This document shows positions 41,018-50,365 of a stretch of 64,000 nucleotides of DNA, piece after piece. The stretch spans positions 434,001 through 498,000 of the forward strand of contig NZ_AOLQ01000069.1 of assembly GCF_000337775.1 (NCBI RefSeq), written 5' to 3'. The translations under genes were made by a program, and so were the position numbers. The first letter of the stretch is position 1; every line of letters begins with the position of its first letter. The notes below the pieces were generated by a model, which saw only the letters and a program-made list of their open reading frames with translations, was not told the DNA's origin and searched no databases. The stretch is from Haloarcula vallismortis ATCC 29715 (lineage in GTDB: Archaea; Halobacteriota; Halobacteria; Halobacteriales; Haloarculaceae).

Positions 41018-42184
41018 TCAGTCACGACTGGACAGATGGGCACCGAGTTCGTCGGCAACCCGGGCACCAAGTCCCTGCTTCTCTCCGACGTACTCGGTGG
41101 CCGAGTCTCCGTCGACGAGCAAGGCGCGCGTCTCGTCGTCGCCCATCACGCTCGCGTCGTTAGCGACCACGAAAGTCAGCCCGGCCCGTTCGCGTATCTC
41201 GCGGGCGCGTTCGATTAGCGTCTCGTCGTCGCCCTCTGTTTCGACTTTGAACCCGATGATGGGGAGATCTGGCTGGTCTGCCCGAACAGTGTCGATAAGC
41301 TTTGGCGTCGGCTGCAACGTCAGCGTCAGTTCCGCCTGTCCGCTCTTGATTTTCTCAGGAGCCTGCTCGACGGTGTAATCGGAGATGGCGGCCGCAGAGA
41401 CCAGTGCGTCGGCCGAGTCGGCGACCCGACGGACGGCTTCGGTCATCTCCGCGGCAGACTCGACCTGCTCGACGGTCGCGTAGGGAACGTCCGGCCCGTC
41501 GTGAACGAGCGTCACGTCGGCCCCGTGGGCGTAACAGGCCTGTGCGACTGCCCGGCCGGTCCGTCCCGAGGAGCGATTCGAGAGCGTCCGAACCGGATCG
41601 ACCGATTCCGTGGTCGCGCCGGCGGTCACGACGATGTGCTTGCCCGAAAGCGGCCGGTCGCCCGCGGCCCGGGCGGCCGCCGTGACGATGGCTTCCTCGG
41701 TCGCGATCTTGGCCTTCCCCTCCTCGATTCGCGGGTCGACGAACTCGACGCCCCAGGACTCGACGCGGTCGATTGCCTCCAGCACACCGGGGTGGTCGTA
41801 CATCGGCTCGTGCATCGCCGGTGCAACGACGACCGGCACGTCAGCACCGAGGGCGGTCGTCACACACGTCGTCACGGGCGTGTCGTCGATTGCCGCTGCG
41901 ACCTTGCCGACAGTGTTTGCCGTCGCGGGCGCGAGTAGGAGTACATCGCCCCAGCCCGAGCGCCCGCAGAGGTCGACGTGTTCGACATCGCCCGTGATTT
42001 CCGTCACCACCTCGTTGTCCGTCGCGAACGACAGCGCCCACGGATGGATGATGCCCGTCGCGCTGTCGGTCATCACCGCTCGGACGGATGCGCCCTGTCG
42101 TCGGAGCTCGTGTGCGAGCTCCACCGTCTTGACGGCCGCGATAGACCCTGACACCCCCAGAACGACGTTGACTCCGGTTAGCAT
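41018..42184 (-). CDS. coaBC: Bifunctional phosphopantothenoylcysteine decarboxylase/synthetase
   Basis: Two CoA-pathway enzymes in one 388-aa protein from ATG 42184. The N-terminal CoaC flavoprotein half (1-~180) has LGVSGSIAAVKTVEL, the catalytic His-type segment (SATGIIHPWALSF), and LLAPATANTVGKVA. The C-terminal CoaB half has VVTAGATTESVDPVRTLSN and the RSSGRTGRAVAQA loop, then VSAAAISDYTVEQ and IGFKVETE. The two halves are in the usual order. It is followed upstream by the DUF58 operon, transcribed in the same direction. Confidence 0.95.
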   Translation of the reverse strand: MLTGVNVVLGVSGSIAAVKTVELAHELRRQGASVRAVMTDSATGIIHPWALSFATDNEVVTEITGDVEHVDLCGRSGWGDVLLLAPATANTVGKVAAAIDDTPVTTCVTTALGADVPVVVAPAMHEPMYDHPGVLEAIDRVESWGVEFVDPRIEEGKAKIATEEAIVTAAARAAGDRPLSGKHIVVTAGATTESVDPVRTLSNRSSGRTGRAVAQACYAHGADVTLVHDGPDVPYATVEQVESAAEMTEAVRRVADSADALVSAAAISDYTVEQAPEKIKSGQAELTLTLQPTPKLIDTVRADQPDLPIIGFKVETEGDDETLIERAREIRERAGLTFVVANDASVMGDDETRALLVDGDSATEYVGEKQGLGARVADELGAHLSSRD

Positions 42185-42234
42185 ACCTGCCGGTTGGCGG
42201 TGCGTGGGTAAAAGCCCCTGTCTCTCCGGCCTCA

Positions 42235-43800
42235 CTAGTCACTGTTGTCGGCAGTCTGCTCGCCTCGCTCGTCGCTTCTGTCTCTGCTGGTACGTGGTCC
42301 TCCGTCGTGTGCGTTCAGTGCGAGGGTGAACGCGACTATCGCCAGCAGGACCAGTCCGAGCGCGACCACTGAACTGAGAGAGAGTCCGGTCGACGTAGTC
42401 GGAACCGCGACCGGGATGAGTACGTATCGAACGAGTAGCACAAGGAGAATAGCCCCGGCGAGGATAGCCGCAGTTCCGGTGACGTGGACGAACTCGCTGT
42501 CGGTCGTGTCGGCGTCCCGGCCCAGTTGCTGCCCGATGCTGCTTGCGTGCACGCCGGCGTCCCAGACCAGTAGCGCCGCCGCGCTCCCGACGAGGACGAG
42601 TATCGGTGCGAGTCCGTGTTCAGCCCCGAGCAACGTCATGATGAACAGGAGCCCGCTTCCAGCCGCGAACCCTGCCACCTGTCGAGATAGCAATTCCGAA
42701 GCGACTAGCTCAGCCAGTAACGTGACGAGTCCGCGGAGGACGACGACCGAAATTAAGACGACGAGGAGCAACACGGTAGCCGAGCCATAGTGGCCGCCCC
42801 CGGCATACGTGGGCGCTACTCGCCGGGTCACGCCAGCGGCCGTAAGCACCAGCGCGCCCAGCAGCAGTCCCACAGTGAGAACGGTACTGCCGGTCTGCCG
42901 CGCCAGCGACCGTCCGGGGTCGTCCCCCAGCCACTGCAACAGCCACTGCCGGAGCTGTTCGAGGATGAGAATACTCAGTACCGCCAGAAGCCCGACCGCG
43001 AGGGGGAGATGGAGTGGGCCACCGAAGGCGTTCCGCAGCGCCGGTCCGAGCACAGGGAGGCTGTCGAGGAAGCGGTCGAACAGTCCCTGTGTTGTCGGCA
43101 CAAACGCCACGAGCAACTGCAGAGCCACGGCGGCTTTGAGGTAGGGGCCGATGTCCAACCAGTCTGTCCCCAACAGGTGTAGCCGCCCGAGCGCCCGGTC
43201 AGTCGTCGCCGTGGCTGTCGGAATCCACGATTCTAGCGTCTCTGTGGCCCGGTCCAGTAACAACAGAGCGAGGAGGACGCCGACCTGTAGCGTCACGAAG
43301 CCCACCAGTGGGTGGACCGAGAACCCAGTGACGACACGGACGAGCACCCAGGGCAGCCTGACAGCAGCGGCAACGGCACAGACGATTGTGACGCAGATGC
43401 CGACTACCAGTACCACGAAACTCTCGTCGAGCATCGCCGTGAGTTCGTCCGTCTCATCGGTCGGCGGCACCAATCCACTACTCGCGTCGATGACGACGAG
43501 TGTGGCGGCCAGCGGGAACCCGAGCGCCGCAACGAGCGACCAGTAATCAGTCGTCAGCAGCGCGGTCCCACAGAACACGCCCGCACCGATGACGATTGCG
43601 ACGCTGCCGCAGGCGATTCGCTCGTGGGCATCGCTGCGGAGCGCCCAGACCCCGGCCGCGATACAGAGCCCGCCGACGAAGCCCGCCAGCACTGCTATCG
43701 GGTCCACGACAGCAAGGGCGAGGACGAGCGACACCAGCACCGCGACCGTTCCGGCCAGCGCCGCACTCGATGCCGCCGGTCGACTGTCGAGTTCCGTCAT
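42235..43800 (-). CDS. Polytopic membrane protein, last gene of the DUF58 operon
   Basis: A 521-aa protein from ATG 43800 with about fifteen membrane helices and few soluble loops, the C-terminus being charged (RDRSDERGEQTADNSD). No transport signature is recognised; the type corresponds to the DUF7519-like proteins that accompany DUF58 in haloarchaea. It overlaps the DUF58 gene by four bases (ATGA). The role is probably linked to surface or membrane assembly. Confidence 0.78.
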   Translation of the reverse strand: MTELDSRPAASSAALAGTVAVLVSLVLALAVVDPIAVLAGFVGGLCIAAGVWALRSDAHERIACGSVAIVIGAGVFCGTALLTTDYWSLVAALGFPLAATLVVIDASSGLVPPTDETDELTAMLDESFVVLVVGICVTIVCAVAAAVRLPWVLVRVVTGFSVHPLVGFVTLQVGVLLALLLLDRATETLESWIPTATATTDRALGRLHLLGTDWLDIGPYLKAAVALQLLVAFVPTTQGLFDRFLDSLPVLGPALRNAFGGPLHLPLAVGLLAVLSILILEQLRQWLLQWLGDDPGRSLARQTGSTVLTVGLLLGALVLTAAGVTRRVAPTYAGGGHYGSATVLLLVVLISVVVLRGLVTLLAELVASELLSRQVAGFAAGSGLLFIMTLLGAEHGLAPILVLVGSAAALLVWDAGVHASSIGQQLGRDADTTDSEFVHVTGTAAILAGAILLVLLVRYVLIPVAVPTTSTGLSLSSVVALGLVLLAIVAFTLALNAHDGGPRTSRDRSDERGEQTADNSD

Positions 43801-45122
43801 GCCCACCGCTCCATCGCGCGAGTGAGGGCTTTCGCGAGCGGTTCCGCGGGCGTCCAGTCGACGACTCGAACTGTCCCTCGAAGGGTGTCGAGGCGGGCCG
43901 TTCGGTCGATACGCTCGACGGTACTGCCCGGACTGTCTCCGGTCGTCATGTCCGGGCTGACGACTGTGACCGCGTGGCCGTGCGCGGCGAATCGCTTTGC
44001 CGCATCGGCCGCCCGGTCGTCGAGCAGGGGCGTACAGAACACGACCTGTGACTCGCTCGGTATCGAGCGGTCGAGCGTCGCCACCGCGTCCCCGCCGTCG
44101 GTGATACCGTACCGGTCTGCCGTCTCGGTCGGCGACTGCATTCGCCGGGTTCGGGTGTCGGTATCGAGCAGCCACGAACTGCGGCTTCCCGATGACGTGG
44201 CGACCGACCCGCTCACGACATCTTCCAGAAACGCCTCCAAGCGCTGCTCTTGTGCCCGGTTTGCCGACGGCTGCAGCGTCTCACAACTGTCGTAGACGGC
44301 GGCACCGACGCGGTTGTCCATCTCCAGAAGCGCCGAGCCGACCTGCTGGGCCGCGTAGGCACAGAACTGGACAGCTGTGGGCGCGCCTGCTCTCCCCGCA
44401 ACGGGCTGTCTCGAATCCACCAGCGTGGTGACAGTAGCCGCTCGCGTCTCCCTGAACTCGACCGTCGCTAGCTCGTTCGTCTTTGCGAGGCGGTTCCAGT
44501 CGACGCGGCTCATCGGGTCAGAGGACTGGTGCTCGCGGATGGCGTAGAAGGCGAGCCCGTTTCCGCCAGCGTCCGTCGGCACGCGCCCGGACTGGGAGAG
44601 GGTCTGGCCCGACAGCGGAACGGCGTCGACACTGGCACTGCACGAGAGCGTCGTCTCGACGGTGATCTGCTCGGCGAACTCGACGGTCCCGGTCAGGTTC
44701 CGGCAGGCGATTGCCACGTCGGTGAACGCGTGGTCGCCGCGGCGGGCTTTGACGGTGTAGGTGACTGAATCCGATGCCCCGGCTTCGAGATGGGTCCCGA
44801 ATCGCGGGGAGCCGTCGATGACTGCTAGCCGCTCTGGGACGCCGTCGAGGACGCGAACGTCTGGCAGGGTCGCGTCCCCGTCGTTCGTGAGCGTCAGCGT
44901 CACTGTCACCTCTGTGCCGGGGAGCGGGTCGGTCGGGTCGACGTCCCGCTCGACCGTGAGCGTCGGTTCCGGGTCACCGATAGCCGCCTGATAGGCCGCA
45001 TACACCAGCGCCACCGCCGCCACCATGAAAATCGTCGGGTTTCCGGTGACGATGCCGGCCCCACCGGCGACCAGCGCGGCCGAGACGCCGACGTTGCGCT
45101 GTGTAATCTCGCGCGTGCTCAC
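43797..45122 (-). CDS. DUF58 domain protein
   Basis: A 441-aa membrane-associated protein. Two N-terminal helices (~12-45), a beta-rich region with LTNDGDATLPDVRV (conserved CARDB/BatD-like), and the DUF58 signature DPMSRVDWNRLAKTNELATVEFRET, followed by a von Willebrand A-like alpha/beta C-terminus (STLVDSRQP, VVFCTPLLDD). DUF58 proteins usually work with a MoxR ATPase, which is not encoded here. It overlaps both neighbours by four bases. Confidence 0.9.
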   Translation of the reverse strand: MSTREITQRNVGVSAALVAGGAGIVTGNPTIFMVAAVALVYAAYQAAIGDPEPTLTVERDVDPTDPLPGTEVTVTLTLTNDGDATLPDVRVLDGVPERLAVIDGSPRFGTHLEAGASDSVTYTVKARRGDHAFTDVAIACRNLTGTVEFAEQITVETTLSCSASVDAVPLSGQTLSQSGRVPTDAGGNGLAFYAIREHQSSDPMSRVDWNRLAKTNELATVEFRETRAATVTTLVDSRQPVAGRAGAPTAVQFCAYAAQQVGSALLEMDNRVGAAVYDSCETLQPSANRAQEQRLEAFLEDVVSGSVATSSGSRSSWLLDTDTRTRRMQSPTETADRYGITDGGDAVATLDRSIPSESQVVFCTPLLDDRAADAAKRFAAHGHAVTVVSPDMTTGDSPGSTVERIDRTARLDTLRGTVRVVDWTPAEPLAKALTRAMERWA

Positions 45123-45865
45123 GGCCGCTCACCCCGCTGGAGCCGTCGTATCTCGGCCGCTGCTGCCTCGACTTTCCGGTCAAACCCCTCGCCGCTGGCC
45201 CAGTCCCGTAGCTGCATCTCGATGGGCGGGTCGGGTGCGTCCGGGCCCCCGAGGAAGGCCATCGCCCGGCGGTCGTCCGTCCACGAGCCAGTGCGGACCT
45301 CCCGGGCTGCTGCCTCTGTCGACATCTCCGCTGTTTCGATCAGCACCTGCCGCGCGGCCTCGCGGAGCCGGTCCCTGATTTCCGAGGCATAGCTTGCTTC
45401 GAGGCCGTTGTAGGGGTCGACGCGCCCGTCGATTTTCGCGAGCAACTCGTCAACGTCGTCGCCGACCAGTTCCCCGGCCGCCGACTCTGTTCCCTCTGGC
45501 TCCAATAGCTCATCGAGCAGTTCCGTCGGCTTACTGTCTGCGTCGTCGTGATACGGCTCAGGCGGCTGTCTCCCTCTTACCGGCGGCAGCGCAGAGTCCT
45601 GCGTCCGGACGACGGTGTACAGGCCGAAAAGGCCGACGGCGGCGGCGCTGACGCTTGCACCGAGTTGGAGTCGCCCAGCAGTTCCGCTTCCAACGTCCGG
45701 CAGAACCGACGGGAAGGTGACGACAAACACTGCGCCGGCAAGTGCAGCGAGTCCCAGCAGGGTATATCGGACGAACCTGCGCCCTGGTGCCGGGCGGTCG
45801 ACGCTGACATCGATGGTCGCCCGAGCGTGTCCTTCTTGCCCGTTCTGTGATTCAGCGTCACTCAT
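45119..45865 (-). CDS. DUF7269-like two-helix membrane protein
   Basis: A 248-aa protein with two membrane helices (~33-52 and 68-88), an acidic linker and a helical C-terminal domain (YASEIRDRLREAARQVLIETAEM). It is a linking component in the DUF58 operon, coupled by ATGA overlaps. No catalytic residue is recognised. Confidence 0.75.
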   Translation of the reverse strand: MSDAESQNGQEGHARATIDVSVDRPAPGRRFVRYTLLGLAALAGAVFVVTFPSVLPDVGSGTAGRLQLGASVSAAAVGLFGLYTVVRTQDSALPPVRGRQPPEPYHDDADSKPTELLDELLEPEGTESAAGELVGDDVDELLAKIDGRVDPYNGLEASYASEIRDRLREAARQVLIETAEMSTEAAAREVRTGSWTDDRRAMAFLGGPDAPDPPIEMQLRDWASGEGFDRKVEAAAAEIRRLQRGERP

Positions 45866-46977
45866 CAGTCATCACCCCCGTCGAGGAGGTGTCTGAGGGC
45901 CGCTTGAGCCGATTCTGTTCGCTCCCCAGTCGCCGACCGTCCGCCGTATTCCACTTCTCGAAAGAGAGTCGTTAGCTGGCGTACGGGCTCTGCCGGAAGC
46001 CCACTGTCGATAGCTTGCCGGGCGTATTCGCCGGGCGTCGCTGTCTCGGGGTCTGACACCGACACACGGTCAGCCAGCAGTCCCCAGGCCTCCTGAATCG
46101 ACAGACTATCGATGTCCGGTCCGTCGTCCGCCGCTGCCGTCGATTCGGTGGCGGCTGACCGCCCGGACGCTGCATCTGACGACCCAAACAGCGACGGGCT
46201 GTCGACGCCACTCCGAACTGAGGCAAGGAAGCCGCCGGACCCGCCGAAGCCGCTCAGGGCTCTAAACGGCGCGACTGAGAGCGACCCGAGCGCACTCGGC
46301 AGACCCGCGACTCCCCGCAGCGACATCGCGCCGACCGACCCGATTCCCGTCGTCAATCCGGTGAGAATACCGCCGGAAACGGCGCTGATGCCGGCTCCGA
46401 CTCGTGCGAGCGCCGACGACCCCGAGAGCAGCGCGGCGGTCGTCGCCTTCGGAATCCGGCTGATAGTCCGCCCGACCACGCCGTTCGAAACCGCTGAGAC
46501 CACTGTCCCGAACAGCGTATCCAGAAGCGGATGCAGGCGGAGCCCAGCCACTGTCGACCTATCGCCCTCTGCGTTCGATGCAGCCCGAATGACACTGACT
46601 GCGACGATGCCGAACCCGCCGATCAGCGCCAGCCCGACCAGTTTCACCAGCACGGAGGATTCGCTGTTTTCTCCCCCACCGGCTGCTGGCGTTTCTGTCG
46701 TCGTCTCCGTCGGTGTTGGCGTCGCTGTCGCCGCTGGAGTATCGCTCGTCGCTCGTGGCGTCGTTTCTACCGCATCACTTGTCGCTACTGTCGTCGGCCC
46801 GCTGTCGGCTTCGCCGGACGCTGTTCCGTCGGGCGTGACCGGCTCGCTTGCTTGGCTGTCGAGTGGACCGCTCGACTCGAACTCGACACCGAGCGCGCCG
46901 GGAAACAGCGCTGTGCCGAACAGCACAGCGACTGCACAGAGGAGGGCGAGGGCGGCACGAACCAGCTTCGTTGACAC
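45865..46977 (-). CDS. DUF4129 domain protein, first gene of the DUF58 operon
   Basis: A 370-aa membrane protein from GTG 46977. N-terminal hydrophobic segment (8-30), a long Thr/Pro/Ala-rich stretch (ATPTPTETTTETPA) that is probably outside and possibly O-glycosylated, a second helix (~113-130), then a DUF4129-like cytoplasmic C-terminus (SIQEAWGLLADRV ... TPGEYARQAIDSGLP). The start is set by TATA-like AGTATTTACT (47001-47010) 24-33 bases upstream; an earlier GTG at 47019 would place the TATA inside the gene. No transglutaminase domain follows. Confidence 0.8.
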   Translation of the reverse strand: MSTKLVRAALALLCAVAVLFGTALFPGALGVEFESSGPLDSQASEPVTPDGTASGEADSGPTTVATSDAVETTPRATSDTPAATATPTPTETTTETPAAGGGENSESSVLVKLVGLALIGGFGIVAVSVIRAASNAEGDRSTVAGLRLHPLLDTLFGTVVSAVSNGVVGRTISRIPKATTAALLSGSSALARVGAGISAVSGGILTGLTTGIGSVGAMSLRGVAGLPSALGSLSVAPFRALSGFGGSGGFLASVRSGVDSPSLFGSSDAASGRSAATESTAAADDGPDIDSLSIQEAWGLLADRVSVSDPETATPGEYARQAIDSGLPAEPVRQLTTLFREVEYGGRSATGERTESAQAALRHLLDGGDD

Positions 46978-47000
46978 TACGGCACTGTTTCCGGCGGCAG

Positions 47001-47010
47001 AGTAAATACT
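47001..47010 (-). promoter_or_regulatory. TATA element of the DUF58 operon
   Basis: Reverse-strand AGTATTTACT, 24-33 bases before GTG 46977, supports a leaderless GTG start for the DUF4129 gene. Confidence 0.5.
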
Positions 47011-47078
47011 TTCTCTCACTCTGGAACTGTCTGAGCAGAAAACCTTTGCTTGGCTGTTGATATAGTGGAACTAACCCT

Positions 47079-48146
47079 ATGCGGACACTGACCCGCCGGA
47101 TGCTGTGGACCCTCTTGCTCCTCCTCGCCGTCGACATCGCTGTGGTCGCTACTGCGGCGGTGCTCCTGACCCCCTGGCTTGCGCCGGTGCGGGATGCCGC
47201 TGCCGCCGCCCTCCCGTTCGGTGGGGCATCGGCACGCATCGCCTGGTGGGTGGCCGTTCTCGTCCCCGCTCTCGTGGCGTTTGTCTGGGCACAGCTCCGA
47301 TACACCAGCGCTCAGACGATGGCCGAGGTCGACGCTCGCATTGTCGGCCCCGACGAGTACCCCGCCCTCCACGAGCGAGTACAGCGGCTCGCACAGCTGG
47401 CCGACCTCACGCCGCCACGGATTGCCGTCGCAGACGCCGACGTACCGAACAGTTTCGCTATCGGGACGCTCGGTGGTGCAACAGTCGTCGTGAGCGAGGG
47501 ACTTCTCTCGACGCTTGCGGGCGACGAACTCGACGCGGTGCTGGCCCACGAGCTCATGCACGTCGCCAACCGCGACGCGACCGTGATGACGCTTGCCAGC
47601 TTTCTCCCGTCGCTGACAGATGGCGAGTACGACCCGGTTGCGGACCTGCTCCCGGGCGGGAGCCGTTACGCGCTCGGACTGGTCGCGCTCGGTCTCGCAT
47701 ACGTGTTCAGTACCCGGGTGCTCGACGCCCCCTTTGGAAGCCTCTCGTTTACGCTTGGATTCCTGTTCCTGTTCGCGGTGACCGTCCTGTTCGGCGGCGT
47801 CGCATTGGGCGTGTTCACCGCGCCCGTCGTCGTCCTTGGGCGGTCGCTCTCGCGCGCTCGGGAGTTCGCCGCCGACCGGAGCGCGGCACAGTTGACCGGT
47901 GACCCTGCCGCGCTTGTCGAAGCATTGGAGACACTCGACGGTGGGGGAGACGACCGTCCGGCGGCAGACAAACGCTCCGCGTACGCGGGCGTCCGCGGCC
48001 TGTGTTTCCTCCCGTATGGGTTCGATTCCGACGGGCCGACGGACTCGTCGGTCATCGAAACACGGTCCCACCCACCGACAGCCGAGCGGATCGAACGGCT
48101 GCAGTCAGTCGCACGCTCGCTCGAACAGGGTCAGTCCGAATCCTGA
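47079..48146 (+). CDS. htpX: HtpX-like M48 membrane metalloprotease
   Basis: A 355-aa zinc protease of membrane protein quality control. Two N-terminal helices (~8-32, 54-72), the zinc-binding HELMH at His157-Glu158-His161 (AVLAHELMHVANRD), two further helices (~190-212, 220-250), and the third ligand Glu in SRAREFAADRSAA. The C-terminus SHPPTAERIERL is the conserved HPP motif of the family. Its last 16 bases overlap the end of the convergent flavoprotein gene. Confidence 0.93.
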   Translation: MRTLTRRMLWTLLLLLAVDIAVVATAAVLLTPWLAPVRDAAAAALPFGGASARIAWWVAVLVPALVAFVWAQLRYTSAQTMAEVDARIVGPDEYPALHERVQRLAQLADLTPPRIAVADADVPNSFAIGTLGGATVVVSEGLLSTLAGDELDAVLAHELMHVANRDATVMTLASFLPSLTDGEYDPVADLLPGGSRYALGLVALGLAYVFSTRVLDAPFGSLSFTLGFLFLFAVTVLFGGVALGVFTAPVVVLGRSLSRAREFAADRSAAQLTGDPAALVEALETLDGGGDDRPAADKRSAYAGVRGLCFLPYGFDSDGPTDSSVIETRSHPPTAERIERLQSVARSLEQGQSES

Positions 48147-48871
48147 TCGACGCTCGGGTGCATCGTCGGTTCACCGGGCATCGGCTCCTCGAAGTACCGC
48201 CGCATGACCTCCAGTGACTCCTGTTCGCGTTGCTTGCGTTCTGCCTCGTCGATTTCCTCACAGCCCGGCGGAACCGGTCGGTCGCGGCCGGTGAAATACC
48301 CCTCCGGGGCGGTCCAGTCGTGATAAAAGTCGATGTCAGCGTCCGCTATCAGCGTGAGCCCGACCTGTGCGCCGTGGCCCGCGGCGACGATTGTCTGGTG
48401 GTGTTGCTCGGCCAGCCGGCCGGCCGCGTACAGTCCCTCGACATCGGTCCGCCCCTGCTCGTCGGTCGAGATGAACTGCTTCGACCCGCGGTCGATGAGC
48501 GAGAGATCCAGCCCGTCCAGATACGACGGGTCCGACCAGGACGCGGCGATGAGATACGTCGCGTCGTAGGACTCGCCATCAGCACAGGTCACCTCGAAGC
48601 CTCCTGCGGTTTCCGCCACCTGCTCGGCTTCGCCGTCGATGAACCACGCCCCGGCCCGCCGGGCCTGTGCCCGCATCAGTTCGAGCAGGAGCCGTGGGTT
48701 GATTCCTGCCGGGAATCCGGGGTAGTTCTCCAGGTGTGCGTTGCGGTTCAGTATCGACTCGCCGGTCGAGATAATCCGGGTAGACAGGTCGGCGCGAGCG
48801 GTGTAGATCGCCGCCGACAGTCCGGCGACGCCCCCGCCCACGATGATGACTTCTTCGCGGTCGGTTGGCAT
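48131..48871 (-). CDS. Truncated thioredoxin-reductase-like flavoprotein
   Basis: A 246-aa FAD protein with the N-terminal motif IIVGGGVAGLSAAIYTARADLSTRI and the C-terminal FAD contact TDVEGLYAAGRLA. Thioredoxin reductases are about 310-330 aa; here the NADPH domain with its own GxGxxA and the redox CxxC are both absent, since DATYLIAASWSDPSY passes directly to the second FAD half (DRGSKQFISTDEQGRTD). It probably takes electrons from another partner. The acidic C-terminal tail (~215-246) is extra. Both ends are clear: ATG 48871 and the overlap with htpX. Confidence 0.82.
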   Translation of the reverse strand: MPTDREEVIIVGGGVAGLSAAIYTARADLSTRIISTGESILNRNAHLENYPGFPAGINPRLLLELMRAQARRAGAWFIDGEAEQVAETAGGFEVTCADGESYDATYLIAASWSDPSYLDGLDLSLIDRGSKQFISTDEQGRTDVEGLYAAGRLAEQHHQTIVAAGHGAQVGLTLIADADIDFYHDWTAPEGYFTGRDRPVPPGCEEIDEAERKQREQESLEVMRRYFEEPMPGEPTMHPSVDQDSD

Positions 48872-49026
48872 GGGCAGGTGTTTCCAGCGGGGGCAAAGAA
48901 ACGTGCCGGTTTATGACCTACAGACGGAAAGCGGCCAGTAGCGGCCCCCTCAGGGCATACGCCGGGCGATACAGTTTCTGAGCCTACCCGAAGCCTCATA
49001 ACGATACACCTACTAAAGGCGTCGTA

Positions 49027-50241
49027 ATGACCGACACCGTCGATGAGGTCGATATGCCGTACGACGATGACGCGTCTCAGCAACAGAAGATCGAGGCGCT
49101 GCAGGAGCGGCTTGAGGTGCTCGAATCCCAGAACGAGGAGATGCGCGACAAGCTGCTGGACGCGAATGCAGAGAACAACAAGTACCAGCAGAAGCTCGAA
49201 CGGCTCACACACGAGAACAAGAAGCTCAAGCAGTCACCGCTGTTCGTCGCGACCGTTCAGGAACTGTCCAGCGACGGCGTAATCATCAAACAGCACGGCA
49301 ACAATCAGGAGGCCCTGACCGAGGTCACCGACGAGATGCGCGAGGAGCTCGAACCCGACGACCGCGTCGCCGTCAACAACTCCCTGTCTATCGTCAAACA
49401 GCTCGACGACGAGACTGACGTCCGCGCTCGCGTCATGCAGGTCGACCAGTCGCCGGACGTCACCTTCGCCGACATCGGGGGCATCGAAGAACAGATGGAG
49501 GAGGTTCGCGAGACCGTCGAGATGCCGCTGAAGAGCCCCGAGATGTTCGAAGACGTCGGCATCGACCCGCCGAGTGGCGTCCTGCTGCACGGCCCGCCCG
49601 GCACCGGGAAGACGATGCTCGCCAAGGCCGTCGCCAACGAGACCGACGCCACCTTCATCAAGATGGCCGGCTCCGAGCTGGTCCACAAGTTCATCGGCGA
49701 GGGCGCAAAGCTCGTCCGTGACCTGTTCGAACTGGCCCGTCAGGAAGAGCCTGCCGTCGTCTTCATCGACGAGATCGACGCTATCGCAGCCAAGCGGACG
49801 GAGTCAAAGACCTCCGGCGACGCCGAGGTCCAGCGGACGATGATGCAGCTGCTCTCGGAGATGGACGGGTTCGACGACCGCGGCGACATCCGTATCATCG
49901 CGGCGACGAACCGCTTTGACATGCTCGACCGTGCTATCCTCCGGCCCGGCCGTTTCGACCGCCTCATCGAGGTCCCGAACCCCGATGTCGAGGGTCGCAA
50001 GCAGATCTTCCAGATCCACACCCGCAGCATGAACGTCGCCGACGACGTGGACTTCGAGGTGCTGGCCGAGGACATTCAGGACGCTTCCGGTGCTGACGTG
50101 AAGGCTATCTGTACCGAGGCCGGGATGTTCGCCATCCGCGACGACCGCACCGAGGTCACGATGGCGGACTTCCACGACGCCTGGGAGAAGATCCAGCAGG
50201 AGGAAACCGACGACGAGGACGTCTCCCGGACCTTCGCCTGA
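49027..50241 (+). CDS. pan: Proteasome-activating nucleotidase PAN
   Basis: A 404-aa AAA ATPase that unfolds substrates for the 20S proteasome. N-terminal coiled coil (~18-70), OB domain (~75-130), and AAA module with Walker A GPPGTGKT, Walker B VVFIDEID and the arginine region [16 protein letters not shown]. The C-terminus ends SRTFA: the HbYX gate-opening motif (hydrophobic-Tyr-any) is replaced by Thr-Phe-Ala. Haloarchaea usually have two PANs; this is one of them. The start ATG 49027 lies 155 bases from the divergent flavoprotein. Confidence 0.95.
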   Translation: MTDTVDEVDMPYDDDASQQQKIEALQERLEVLESQNEEMRDKLLDANAENNKYQQKLERLTHENKKLKQSPLFVATVQELSSDGVIIKQHGNNQEALTEVTDEMREELEPDDRVAVNNSLSIVKQLDDETDVRARVMQVDQSPDVTFADIGGIEEQMEEVRETVEMPLKSPEMFEDVGIDPPSGVLLHGPPGTGKTMLAKAVANETDATFIKMAGSELVHKFIGEGAKLVRDLFELARQEEPAVVFIDEIDAIAAKRTESKTSGDAEVQRTMMQLLSEMDGFDDRGDIRIIAATNRFDMLDRAILRPGRFDRLIEVPNPDVEGRKQIFQIHTRSMNVADDVDFEVLAEDIQDASGADVKAICTEAGMFAIRDDRTEVTMADFHDAWEKIQQEETDDEDVSRTFA

Positions 50242-50365
50242 GTTCGCTGACGGCTCTGACTCTTCTCTGTTCTCTACGTCGTGAGTCACCGCTTCGGCTC
50301 GCAGTTGTGCTGTCGTACTCGCCCGTTTCAGAACACAATTACCACTCCGGCCCCGAACTGCTGGT

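Noticed and set aside
42185-42235. Upstream extension of coaBC
   Set aside because: The added residues precede the fixed flavoprotein motif LGVSGS, and homologous CoaBC proteins start just before it.
46978-47019. Upstream GTG (47019) as start of the DUF4129 gene
   Set aside because: It would place the best TATA element inside the coding region and add 14 residues before the signal segment.
47016-48071. Long antisense ORF (351 codons) over htpX
   Set aside because: A shadow of a GC-rich gene. It is full of Arg/Gly/Glu runs with no family motif, while the sense strand has HEXXH and other M48 features.
48131-48146. 16-base overlap of htpX and the flavoprotein as evidence of a frameshift
   Set aside because: Both genes end normally in their own frames. 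Convergent 3' overlaps of this size are common in compact genomes.
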